This document shows, piece after piece, positions 31,744 through 40,215 of a DNA stretch of 64,000 nt. The stretch lies in NCBI GenBank assembly GCA_015152565.1, contig SUTT01000001.1, positions 25,224 to 89,223 of the forward strand, read 5' to 3'. The notes under the pieces are model-generated. The model was not told the origin of the DNA. It was given only the letters and a program-made list of their open reading frames with translations, and made no database searches. Within the stretch, counting starts at the first letter, position 1, and each line of letters begins with the position of its first letter. A program made the position numbers and the translations under genes. This DNA comes from Cyanobacteria bacterium SIG27. Its GTDB lineage: Bacteria > Cyanobacteriota > Vampirovibrionia > Gastranaerophilales > Gastranaerophilaceae.

Positions 31744-32111
31744 TTTTTAAATGCAATTACTTCAACTTCAACTTTAGCGCCTTTTGGTAATTTTGCTTCA
31801 ACGCAAGAACGAGCCGGGCTTGATATAAAGTATTTTGCATAAATATCGTTAAATACTCCAAAATTATTCATATCATCTAAAAAACAAGTTGTCTTAATAA
31901 CATTATTAAAGTCATAGCCAGCTTCATCTAAAATAGCTTTAATATTTTTCATTACTTGGTTTGTTTGTTCAATAATATCTCCATTAATAAACTGGTTATT
32001 TTCAGGATTAATTGCAATAGCGCCTGAACAATATAAAAAACCATTTACTTTAATTGCTTGAGAATATGGCCCAACTGGTTCTGGTGCGTTTTTAGTGTAT
32101 ATTTTTTCCAT
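31740..32111 (-). CDS. ridA: RidA family reactive enamine deaminase
   Basis: NAPEPVGPYSQAIKVNGFLYCSGAIAINPE; VEVEVIAFKN C-terminus. Confidence 0.93.
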   Translation of the reverse strand: MEKIYTKNAPEPVGPYSQAIKVNGFLYCSGAIAINPENNQFINGDIIEQTNQVMKNIKAILDEAGYDFNNVIKTTCFLDDMNNFGVFNDIYAKYFISSPARSCVEAKLPKGAKVEVEVIAFKN

Positions 32112-32121
32112 TTTATATTCC

Positions 32122-33333
32122 TTATTCTTTTGTTGTAATGTTGCTATAACCTGCTTCTTTTAGCGCATTGATTATTGTTTCAAAGTGTTCAAAGTTTCTT
32201 GTTTCAATAACGATATCTAAATAACATTCGTTAATGTCTGTCCCTTTTCCGCCTTGGTTATGGCGAACTCTGATTACATTTGCGCCGTGGTTAGCTATAA
32301 TTGTGCTAACATCTCTTAGTTGCCCTGGTTTATCTAGAAGTTCAATTGTTAAATATGAAATTCTTCCTGTTTTAATTAATGCTTTATTAATCACTCTTGA
32401 TAAAATATTAACGTCAATATTTCCTCCTGAAACAAGGCAAACAACGTTTTTATTTTTAAGTGGAATTTTATCAAACATTATAGCTGCAACAGGTAGTGCG
32501 CCTGAGCCTTCTGAAATCATTTTTTCTTTTTCAATTAAAGTTAAAACAGCACTTGCAATTTCATCTTCTTCAACGGTAACAATTTCATCTACATTTTCAA
32601 GGCAATATTGATATGTCAATTCTCCTGGTAGTCTTACTGCTGTACCATCTGCAAAAGTGCTAACATTAGATAATTCTGTTCTTTTGTTGTTTTTAATTGA
32701 TTCAAACATTGAATTTGCGCCACTTGCTTGAACGCCATAAACTTTGCAGTTTGGTTTAATTTGTTTAATTGTAGAAGCAATCCCTGAGATTAATCCGCCA
32801 CCGCCAATTGGGACAATAATAGCGTCAACGTCATGTAGTTGTTCATAAATTTCAAGTGCTATTGTGCCTTGACCAGCTATAACATCGTTATCATCAAAAG
32901 GGTGAATAAAAGTTGCCCCTGTTTCTTTTTGAAATTCAATAGCAGCACTATATGCATCATCATAAACGCCATCGATTAATTTAATATCTGCTCCATAGCT
33001 TCTTGTTGCTTCAACTTTTGATATTGGAGCTGTTAGTGGCATAAAAATTGTTGCTTTAATTCCTTTTTCTTTAGCGGCTAGCGCTACACCTTGTGCGTGG
33101 TTCCCAGCAGAACAAGCAATTACACCTTTTTGCTTTTGTTCTTGTGATAATTTTGAGATTTTATAATATGCACCACGAAGCTTAAACGAACCTGTTAGTT
33201 GCAAGTTTTCAGATTTTAAATATACATTATTTTTTGTGCTTAAAAAGTTTGAATGAGTTAAGCTGGTAGTTCTAGCTATTTTTGATAATACTTCTTTAGC
33301 ATCGTATACTGTATCAAGTGTTAATTTTTCCAA
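32122..33333 (-). CDS. ilvA: threonine ammonia-lyase with ACT domain
   Basis: NLQLTGSFKLRGAYYKI; CSAGNHAQGVALAA; C-terminal ACT region. Confidence 0.9.
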   Translation of the reverse strand: MEKLTLDTVYDAKEVLSKIARTTSLTHSNFLSTKNNVYLKSENLQLTGSFKLRGAYYKISKLSQEQKQKGVIACSAGNHAQGVALAAKEKGIKATIFMPLTAPISKVEATRSYGADIKLIDGVYDDAYSAAIEFQKETGATFIHPFDDNDVIAGQGTIALEIYEQLHDVDAIIVPIGGGGLISGIASTIKQIKPNCKVYGVQASGANSMFESIKNNKRTELSNVSTFADGTAVRLPGELTYQYCLENVDEIVTVEEDEIASAVLTLIEKEKMISEGSGALPVAAIMFDKIPLKNKNVVCLVSGGNIDVNILSRVINKALIKTGRISYLTIELLDKPGQLRDVSTIIANHGANVIRVRHNQGGKGTDINECYLDIVIETRNFEHFETIINALKEAGYSNITTKE

Positions 33334-33453
33334 TGTATTTTCCTCTTTTTTTAAATTTTACCAAAAAACCCATATTCTGGCTACAAAATTAACTCAATAA
33401 TAGGATGTTAATTGAAATAAGATAAAATATCATAATAAAAAAAAGGAAAAAAT

Positions 33454-33645
33454 ATGGCAGTTAGAATTTTATTAATGATTATTGCTATGACTCTAATGGT
33501 AAATCTTGTTTTAGTTGGAGTTAGCTTGATTACCAGAGTTAATTTGTATGAAAAATATGGAAAACAAATTCTTAATTTTTTTATTGGATTTGGTTTATTT
33601 GTAATCGCTGTTTATGTAGTATTGGCGATTATTGGTTTGGTTTAG
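33454..33645 (+). CDS. small membrane protein
   Basis: SD aaaaggaaa; two TM segments; in tandem with SPFH gene. Confidence 0.55.
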   Translation: MAVRILLMIIAMTLMVNLVLVGVSLITRVNLYEKYGKQILNFFIGFGLFVIAVYVVLAIIGLV

Positions 33646-33663
33646 TTTAAAAAGGAATATATT

Positions 33664-34455
33664 ATGGCAAAAGACAAAATGAGTTTATTTATTGCAATAG
33701 TAATTTTATTTGTTGCATTTATTATGTTTTGCAATCCAATATCAATTGTTGGCGTTGGGGAACGTGGCGTTAAAGTTACACTAGGAAGAGTTTCTCCTCA
33801 AAGTTACTCTGAGGGCGTACATTTTGTAACTCCTTTTATATCTAAAATCCACGTTATGAATGTCAAAACTCAAAAACTTTCAACTCCAACAGAAGTTTAT
33901 ACAAAGGACATTCAACAAGCAAAAATTAGCTATGTTGTTAACTATAACTTAATGCCAAATCATGTTCATGAAATGTATCGTGAAGTTGGCAAAAATTATG
34001 TTGATACTATTTTAATACCTGCAATTGAAGGTAATATTAAAGATGTTATCGGTAAATGGAATGCTCAAGATTTAGTTGCAAATAGAGCTACAGCTACAGC
34101 TGATATTTTAAACAAGCTTCAAACACAATTAGAAAAAAGATATATTAGCGTTACATCTTTCCAAATTATAGATATTAATTATTCAGAAGTTTTTGAACGT
34201 GCAATCGAATCAAAAGTTACAGCAGAACAAGAAGCTTTGAAAGCTAAAAATAAAACTGTTCAAGTTGAAGAAGAAGCTAAACAAAAGCTAATTTCAGCTC
34301 AAGCAGAAGCAAAATCTATGCAAATTAGAGCAACAGCTTTAACTCAAAACAAAGCTTTAGTTGAATATGAAGCAGTGCAAAAATGGAATGGAAAATTACC
34401 TGAATATATGATGGGTGGTAGCATTCCTTTTATTAATATGCCAATTAAAAAATAA
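33664..34455 (+). CDS. SPFH/prohibitin-family membrane protein
   Basis: VGVGERGVKVTLGRV...GVHFVTPFISKIHVMNVKTQK; YISVTSFQIIDINYSEVFERAIESKVTAEQEALKAKN. Confidence 0.9.
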   Translation: MAKDKMSLFIAIVILFVAFIMFCNPISIVGVGERGVKVTLGRVSPQSYSEGVHFVTPFISKIHVMNVKTQKLSTPTEVYTKDIQQAKISYVVNYNLMPNHVHEMYREVGKNYVDTILIPAIEGNIKDVIGKWNAQDLVANRATATADILNKLQTQLEKRYISVTSFQIIDINYSEVFERAIESKVTAEQEALKAKNKTVQVEEEAKQKLISAQAEAKSMQIRATALTQNKALVEYEAVQKWNGKLPEYMMGGSIPFINMPIKK

Positions 34456-34471
34456 CTTATAAGTTATATTA

Positions 34472-34502
34472 AAAACCAAGTGTTGTTTGCACTTGGTTTT
34501 TT
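34472..34502 (+). terminator. terminator
   Basis: aaaaccaagtgttgtttgcacttggttttttg. Confidence 0.75.
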
Positions 34503-34557
34503 GTTGCGAAAAATCCTTGATTTATTAAGATTAAAATAGAAAAATAAGGAAAGTATA

Positions 34558-35769
34558 ATGGGAATTTTTGAAGAATTACAACAAAGACAATTAATTGCGC
34601 AAATTACAAATGAAAAAGAAGTTAAAGAGCTTATCAATTCTGGAAATGCTCGTTTTTATATAGGCTTTGACCCAACAGCAGATTCTCTTCACGTTGGTCA
34701 TTTTATGGCTCTTTGTTTAATGAAACGTTTGCAAATGGCAGGAAATAAACCAATTGTTTTAATTGGCGGTGGAACTGGTCATATTGGCGATCCATCAGGA
34801 AGAACTGATATGCGCTCTATGATGACATCAGAGATGATTAATCATAATTGTGAATGTTTTAAAAAACAAATGGAAAGATTTATCGAATTTGGCGAAGATA
34901 AAGCAATTATGGTAAATAACGCTGATTGGTTGTTGAATTTGAATTATATTGAGCTTCTTCGTGATGTTGGTGCTTGTTTTTCTGTAAACAATATGCTAAG
35001 AGCTGAATGCTATAAACAAAGAATGGAAAAAGGTTTATCATTCCTTGAATTTAATTATATGATTATGCAAGCTTATGACTTTTATTATTTGAATGAAAAT
35101 TATAATTGTAATCTTCAGTTTGGTGGAGATGACCAATGGTCTAATATGCTAGCAGGTTCTGACCTTATTAGAAGAAAAACTGGTCGTGATGCTCATTCGA
35201 TGACAATTACATTATTGATGAATTCTCAAGGCAAGAAAATGGGCAAAACTGCTTCAGGAGCTGTTTGGTTAGATAAAAACAAAACATCTGTTTATGATTT
35301 TTATCAATATTGGAGAAATGTTGAAGATGATGATGTTTTAAAATGCATCAGAATGCTTACATTCTTGCCATTAGAAGAAATTGAAAAAATGGAGGGCTGG
35401 CATGGGGCTGAGTTGAACAAAGCAAAAGAAATTTTAGCTTATGAACTCACTTCTTTGGTTCATGGAAAAGAAGAAGCAGATGCTGCGCAAACTGCTGCAA
35501 AAGCGTTGTTTGCCGGTGGCGCTGACGATTCAAATATGCCAACAACAAAATTAACTTTTGATGGAGATGAGATTTCATTAATTGATGTTTTAGTTGAAAC
35601 AAAACTATGCGCAAGCAGGGGCGAAGCTAAAAAATTAATTCAACAAGGCGGAGTTTCAGCTGATGAAGAAAAAGTTAGTGATTTAGGATATAAATTTAGC
35701 CGTGAAGCTTTGAAAGATGGTGTAAAAATTAAGAAAGGTAAAAAGATTTATCATAAGATAACGATATAA
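34558..35769 (+). CDS. tyrS: tyrosyl-tRNA synthetase
   Basis: YIGFDPTADSLHVGHFMAL; FGGDDQWSNMLAGSDLIRR; KMGKTASGAVWLD. Confidence 0.96.
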   Translation: MGIFEELQQRQLIAQITNEKEVKELINSGNARFYIGFDPTADSLHVGHFMALCLMKRLQMAGNKPIVLIGGGTGHIGDPSGRTDMRSMMTSEMINHNCECFKKQMERFIEFGEDKAIMVNNADWLLNLNYIELLRDVGACFSVNNMLRAECYKQRMEKGLSFLEFNYMIMQAYDFYYLNENYNCNLQFGGDDQWSNMLAGSDLIRRKTGRDAHSMTITLLMNSQGKKMGKTASGAVWLDKNKTSVYDFYQYWRNVEDDDVLKCIRMLTFLPLEEIEKMEGWHGAELNKAKEILAYELTSLVHGKEEADAAQTAAKALFAGGADDSNMPTTKLTFDGDEISLIDVLVETKLCASRGEAKKLIQQGGVSADEEKVSDLGYKFSREALKDGVKIKKGKKIYHKITI

Positions 35770-35826
35770 AAGCAATTTTTTATGTCCTTTTGTTTTATAT
35801 AGGTGTATAGAAAAAAGAGTGTGTAT

Positions 35827-36531
35827 ATGTATCAAACAATTGGTAAAGTTGCTTATATATCAGGACAAAATGGTAAATATAGTGCTCAAATTCCTAATTC
35901 ATCTGCTATTTATGCAAAAAATGCATATAGTAATTATATGGGATATTTGAGTGATTTTAGGCTAGAAACCGTAGAAATGCCAAATTTATCAAATTTGGCT
36001 GGACTTACTCAGGATAAGTTTGAGTCTAAAATGAGTGAATTAGATAAAAGTATTGAAAAATTAGCTGGTCAAAAAATGCCACCAGTTGATTTTTCATGTA
36101 CTTATATGCCAACATCTAGCGTTGATAATGATGCACTTTTAGCGTTTGCTTATGAAGAGATGGGTAAACGTAGTGCGATAAAAACACAAGAATTAACACA
36201 AACTCTGCAACAGATTTCCGATAATTGCTTTGGTTCTGCAAGGGTTGAAATGAGTGCTCAAGCGCTTGATTTAAATAATGACGGCTTGGTTGATGTTGGA
36301 GAATATGCATCATCTTTGTTGGTTGCAGATGCGCTGAGTGCTGATCAAAATATAGTAAATTCAAGAAATATAAATGGAGTTTTTAACAATAAAGGCGAAA
36401 ATGCCCTTGTCCAATATGGAATTAAAAGTAATTATGCAATTGCAAGCGCAACTTTTAAGGGAATTTATCAAATGTATGGGCTTGACAGAGCCAAAAATGA
36501 ATTTTTATCTAATCCAAATAATCTTGTTTAA
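35827..36531 (+). CDS. hypothetical protein with EF-hand-like motif
   Basis: DLNNDGLVDVGEY; start ATG 35827 preferred over track start. Confidence 0.55.
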   Translation: MYQTIGKVAYISGQNGKYSAQIPNSSAIYAKNAYSNYMGYLSDFRLETVEMPNLSNLAGLTQDKFESKMSELDKSIEKLAGQKMPPVDFSCTYMPTSSVDNDALLAFAYEEMGKRSAIKTQELTQTLQQISDNCFGSARVEMSAQALDLNNDGLVDVGEYASSLLVADALSADQNIVNSRNINGVFNNKGENALVQYGIKSNYAIASATFKGIYQMYGLDRAKNEFLSNPNNLV

Positions 36532-36556
36532 AAAAGCCTCGAAATTCGAGGCTTTT
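36531..36556. terminator. terminator between convergent genes
   Basis: aaaagcctcgaaattcgaggctttt. Confidence 0.75.
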
Positions 36557-36558
36557 AG

Positions 36559-37062
36559 CTATAAAGTTTCTGATATGATTGCTTGAGTTGTTTCGTCTGC
36601 CTTAAAATCGTTATACTCTTTTTTAACGTTTTTAATGAAACATTTTGTTGCGCCAAATGGAGGAATTCCATTGTATTTTGCAACGTTACCAGGACCGGCA
36701 TTATAGGCTGCTAGAGCCAAATCCATTGAGCCATATTTTTTATATAGCATTTGATAATATTTTAAACCGCCTTCGATGTTTTCGCTTACGATATATGGAT
36801 TAACACCAAGTTTTTTAGCTGTATTTGGAGTTAATTGGAATAAACCGATAGCGCCTCTTGAGCTTTTAGCTGTTGTGTTGAAATTTGATTCAATTTTTGC
36901 AATGCTAAGAGCGATGTGAGGGTCAACACCGAGTTTTTGTGCTGTTTGCACGATTAATTTTTTAGCATTTTCTTGTGGCGATTGGGAAGCAAACGCTGTG
37001 TTAGGAGCAATTAGAGCAACGCAAAGAGCTACTAACAAAGTTTTGACTAGCTTTTTCGTCAT
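36559..37062 (-). CDS. lytic transglycosylase (SLT domain), exported
   Basis: SIAKIESNFNTTAKSSRGAIGLFQLTPNTAKKLGVNPY...ALAAYNAGPGNVAKYNGIPPF; SD gagga before ATG 37062; signal peptide. Confidence 0.9.
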   Translation of the reverse strand: MTKKLVKTLLVALCVALIAPNTAFASQSPQENAKKLIVQTAQKLGVDPHIALSIAKIESNFNTTAKSSRGAIGLFQLTPNTAKKLGVNPYIVSENIEGGLKYYQMLYKKYGSMDLALAAYNAGPGNVAKYNGIPPFGATKCFIKNVKKEYNDFKADETTQAIISETL

Positions 37063-37307
37063 AAAAATAATCCTCATTCTTGTATTCACAGGGGTAAAAG
37101 ACTTGTTGTTAATGAATTTAAGCCACACACCCCAAATTCAATTAAGAATATAGCACACAAATTCTTATTTTGCAAGTCTTTGCATGAGTAATGTGGTTAA
37201 AACCTAAGCAGGACAAGTGTTTTAAAATGTTACAAATATAGTAATAATATTATTTGCTTGCTAAAACACTTGCCCTTGTGTTAGAATTTAATAACAAATG
37301 AATAAAT

Positions 37308-37396
37308 GGAAAAATGGCCGAGTGGCTGAAGGCGGCACCCTGCTAAGGTGTTAGGTGGAGTAATCTGCCTCGAGGGTTCGAATCCCTCTTTTTCCG
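37308..37396 (+). tRNA. tRNA-Ser(GCT)
   Basis: Class II tRNA: acceptor ggaaaaa/tttttcc, anticodon loop ctgctaa, variable arm, gagggTTCGAATccctc. Confidence 0.93.
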
Positions 37397-37580
37397 AATT
37401 AAAGAGGAAGTGTTTTTGCACTTCCTCTTTAATTTTGTGAAAATTGGATGAGAACCTGAGTACTCATTGTCTTGCAGTTTGATAAACATTGACTTTAAAA
37501 CGAGAAATTTGCTTTTGAAATGAGAGTTTTGGACAGTTAGTTTTGAAATGTCGGACAGTCAGTTTTGAAAACAATTTTTA

Positions 37581-37594
37581 GGAATAATTATTCC
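37581..37594. promoter_or_regulatory. 14-bp palindrome upstream of type III R-M operon
   Basis: ggaataattattcc. Confidence 0.35.
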
Positions 37595-37616
37595 AATAAT
37601 TTTTCTCAAATTGGTT

Positions 37617-37643
37617 GGTTTTAATTGTCTGACAATTAAAACC
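37617..37643. promoter_or_regulatory. 13+13 bp perfect inverted repeat (candidate operator) upstream of mod, followed by TATAAT at 37657
   Basis: ggttttaattgtc-t-gacaattaaaacc. Confidence 0.5.
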
Positions 37644-37688
37644 AAAATTTTCATGCTATAATTAAAATCAAAATATAGGAGTGTAGAA

Positions 37689-39296
37689 GTGCCAATATTA
37701 GAATGGTTGAATAAGGGTGAAGCGACAAAGGTTACAAAGAAGTTACCATATAGAATGTTAAAAGCAAATGCTGAATTTTCTTATGGTGAACAAAATGAAA
37801 ATATGATTATTAAAGGTGATAACCTTGAAGCTCTGCAAGCCTTATTGCCATACTATAAAGGACAAGTTAAATGTATCTACATTGACCCTCCTTATAATAC
37901 AGGAAATGCTTTTGAACATTATGATGATAATTTAGAACATTCTACATGGTTATCAATGATATATCCTCGACTTTGTTTATTGCACGAATTTTTAGCAGAA
38001 GATGGGTTTATTTGTTGTGAAATTGATGACGCAGAAGGTGCATATCTTAAAGTTATAATGGATGAAATTTTTGGTAGACAAAATTATATGACAACTTTCT
38101 ATGTGCAAGTTCGATATGCTGATAAGACTTTGAAGTCTGACATGAAATTTCACAAGCAAATTGAACAAATACACATATATAGAAAAAGTCGTCTTGCTCA
38201 ACCCAATATGCCAACCAAAGATACAGCATATGATAAATATATATATGAAATTATAACTAATACACCTACTAAAATAATAGAACTTGGTGGCAAGAAGGTT
38301 GAAGTTTTTAATAAAGAACAGTATACAATAAAGAAACATAAGGAAGGTTCTACGCAATATTTAAAAGAAATATGGGCTTCTGGTACAATACTAGATGGCA
38401 ATTCGTCAGGACGATTTTTTAGAGACTATTTAACTGGTAGATATTTAGAAGATGATTATGGTGTTTTATACAAAGTTCACGGCATTGGTGATGACCAATT
38501 TGATTATAGATTCTTTACTGGACCACAAAAAGAAGGTGCGACTAAAGGTAAATACTATCAAGGAGTTCCTCTTAATAAATTAGACGGTAATATTAGTCAA
38601 GAAACTCCTATTGAAAACTATTATGATTTCTCTGGTAGTTTTGGAAATTGTAGATTGGAAGGTGGAGCTGATTTCAGAGCTGGGAAAAAACCTGAAGTGC
38701 TGTTAAAGATGATACTTGAGTATTTTAGCAATGAAAATGATATTGTTTTAGATAGCTTCTTAGGTTCTGGGTCAACAATAGCTGTTGCTCATAAATTAAA
38801 AAGAAAATATATAGGTATAGAAATGGGAGCTCAAGCTATAACTCATTGCGTGCCTAGAATGAAACAAATTATTTCTAATAATGACAATACGGGAATTTCA
38901 CGAGTTATAAATTGGCAAGGCGGAGGGGGTTACACTTTCTATGATTTAGGAGAAACCATATTTGACGAGAATGGTAACATTAACAAAGATGTTGATTTTA
39001 GGACCTTAGCAAGTCATGTATGGCTTACTGAAACCAAAACACCTTTATCTAACTTTGAAAAATCTCCATTATTAGGAATACATAATGGAATAGCTTATTA
39101 TCTCTTATTTAATGGGATTTTAGGAGACAAGAAACCAGATGGAGGTAATGTATTAACTCAGAAAGTACTAGAAACACTACCAACCTTTGACGGCAAAAAA
39201 GTAATATACGGTGAAGCTACTAGAATGAATGCAGAGAAACTTAAAACAAATAATATTGTATTTAAGCAAACTCCATATGACATAAAGGCAAGATAG
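37689..39296 (+). CDS. type III restriction-modification methyltransferase (Mod)
   Basis: GTG start with upstream aggag; DPPYNTGNAFEHYDDN and VLDSFLGSGSTIAVAHKLKRKYIGIEMG. Confidence 0.92.
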   Translation: MPILEWLNKGEATKVTKKLPYRMLKANAEFSYGEQNENMIIKGDNLEALQALLPYYKGQVKCIYIDPPYNTGNAFEHYDDNLEHSTWLSMIYPRLCLLHEFLAEDGFICCEIDDAEGAYLKVIMDEIFGRQNYMTTFYVQVRYADKTLKSDMKFHKQIEQIHIYRKSRLAQPNMPTKDTAYDKYIYEIITNTPTKIIELGGKKVEVFNKEQYTIKKHKEGSTQYLKEIWASGTILDGNSSGRFFRDYLTGRYLEDDYGVLYKVHGIGDDQFDYRFFTGPQKEGATKGKYYQGVPLNKLDGNISQETPIENYYDFSGSFGNCRLEGGADFRAGKKPEVLLKMILEYFSNENDIVLDSFLGSGSTIAVAHKLKRKYIGIEMGAQAITHCVPRMKQIISNNDNTGISRVINWQGGGGYTFYDLGETIFDENGNINKDVDFRTLASHVWLTETKTPLSNFEKSPLLGIHNGIAYYLLFNGILGDKKPDGGNVLTQKVLETLPTFDGKKVIYGEATRMNAEKLKTNNIVFKQTPYDIKAR

Positions 39297-39299
39297 AAT

Positions 39300-39800
39300 A
39301 TGAATAATATTGTGTTAGAAATAATATCTATATTAATATCATCAACGATTGTTTCATTTACTTGTTGGTATTATACACCTGATTCTGTTATTCCTGCAAA
39401 AATTTTTCTACCTATTTTAATTACTATATTAATTATTTTATATGGTGTTATTAAATATTGTTTTTATTTACAGGAAAAAATTTCAACATTAAACGCTTTT
39501 TCAATTCCTAAGTTAAAAACAGTAGAGAATGATGTATTTATTTTTAGTCCATCCGAATTATTTGCAACTAATTCTGTTGCTTCAATATGGTTTATTGATG
39601 ATATAGAAAAAAATATTGGATATGGTTACGTTGAAACTGTAAATTCTAAAAAGTACTTACAAGTAAAGATTAACTATTATTGTAAAGGTTATAATTCTAA
39701 TTTTATTAAGAAAAATAAAAATAAAATTATTTTAAAACCAACAATTTTAGCAGATGCTGTAACATTAAATTTGTCACAAAAGGAGGGAAATCATGCCTAA
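39300..39800 (+). CDS. two-TM protein of unknown function encoded between mod and res
   Basis: TM segments IISILISSTIVSFTCWYY and IFLPILITILIILYGVIKYC; 3-nt gap to mod, overlaps next ORF. Confidence 0.7.
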   Translation: MNNIVLEIISILISSTIVSFTCWYYTPDSVIPAKIFLPILITILIILYGVIKYCFYLQEKISTLNAFSIPKLKTVENDVFIFSPSELFATNSVASIWFIDDIEKNIGYGYVETVNSKKYLQVKINYYCKGYNSNFIKKNKNKIILKPTILADAVTLNLSQKEGNHA

Positions 39801-40203
39801 TAATACATTTCCTGCAAAAGTTGTAGCATACCAAGACTCACAACTAGAAATGGGTGATTACAACCAAGTTATAATTAATAAAGGTAAAGATGACGGAATA
39901 AAACGAGGGCAACGCTTTATAGTATATTCTATTGGTGATGAATTGTTTGACCCCGATACAAATGAAAGTTTAGGCTGTTTGGAAATTGTAAAAGGAACTG
40001 GCATTGCTTCGCATGTACAAGATAGAATGACTACGATTACTACAGATAACTATAAAAAAGTACCAAAACGAGTACCCAAAAATTCCTTGTATAATTTATT
40101 AACTGGTATTCCTTCCACAAATCAAGAATATATTGAGGAATTTGTAGAAACTAAAATACCATTTAAAGATGTTAAAAAAGGTGACTATGTAAGACCTATA
40201 TGA
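39793..40203 (+). CDS. small beta-rich protein (FlgT C-terminal-like) encoded between mod and res
   Basis: VIINKGKDDGIKRGQRFIVYSIGDELFDPDTNESLGCLEIVKGTGIASHVQDRMTTI; SD aaggaggg. Confidence 0.65.
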   Translation: MPNNTFPAKVVAYQDSQLEMGDYNQVIINKGKDDGIKRGQRFIVYSIGDELFDPDTNESLGCLEIVKGTGIASHVQDRMTTITTDNYKKVPKRVPKNSLYNLLTGIPSTNQEYIEEFVETKIPFKDVKKGDYVRPI

Positions 40204-40215
40204 TAGGAGATACTA

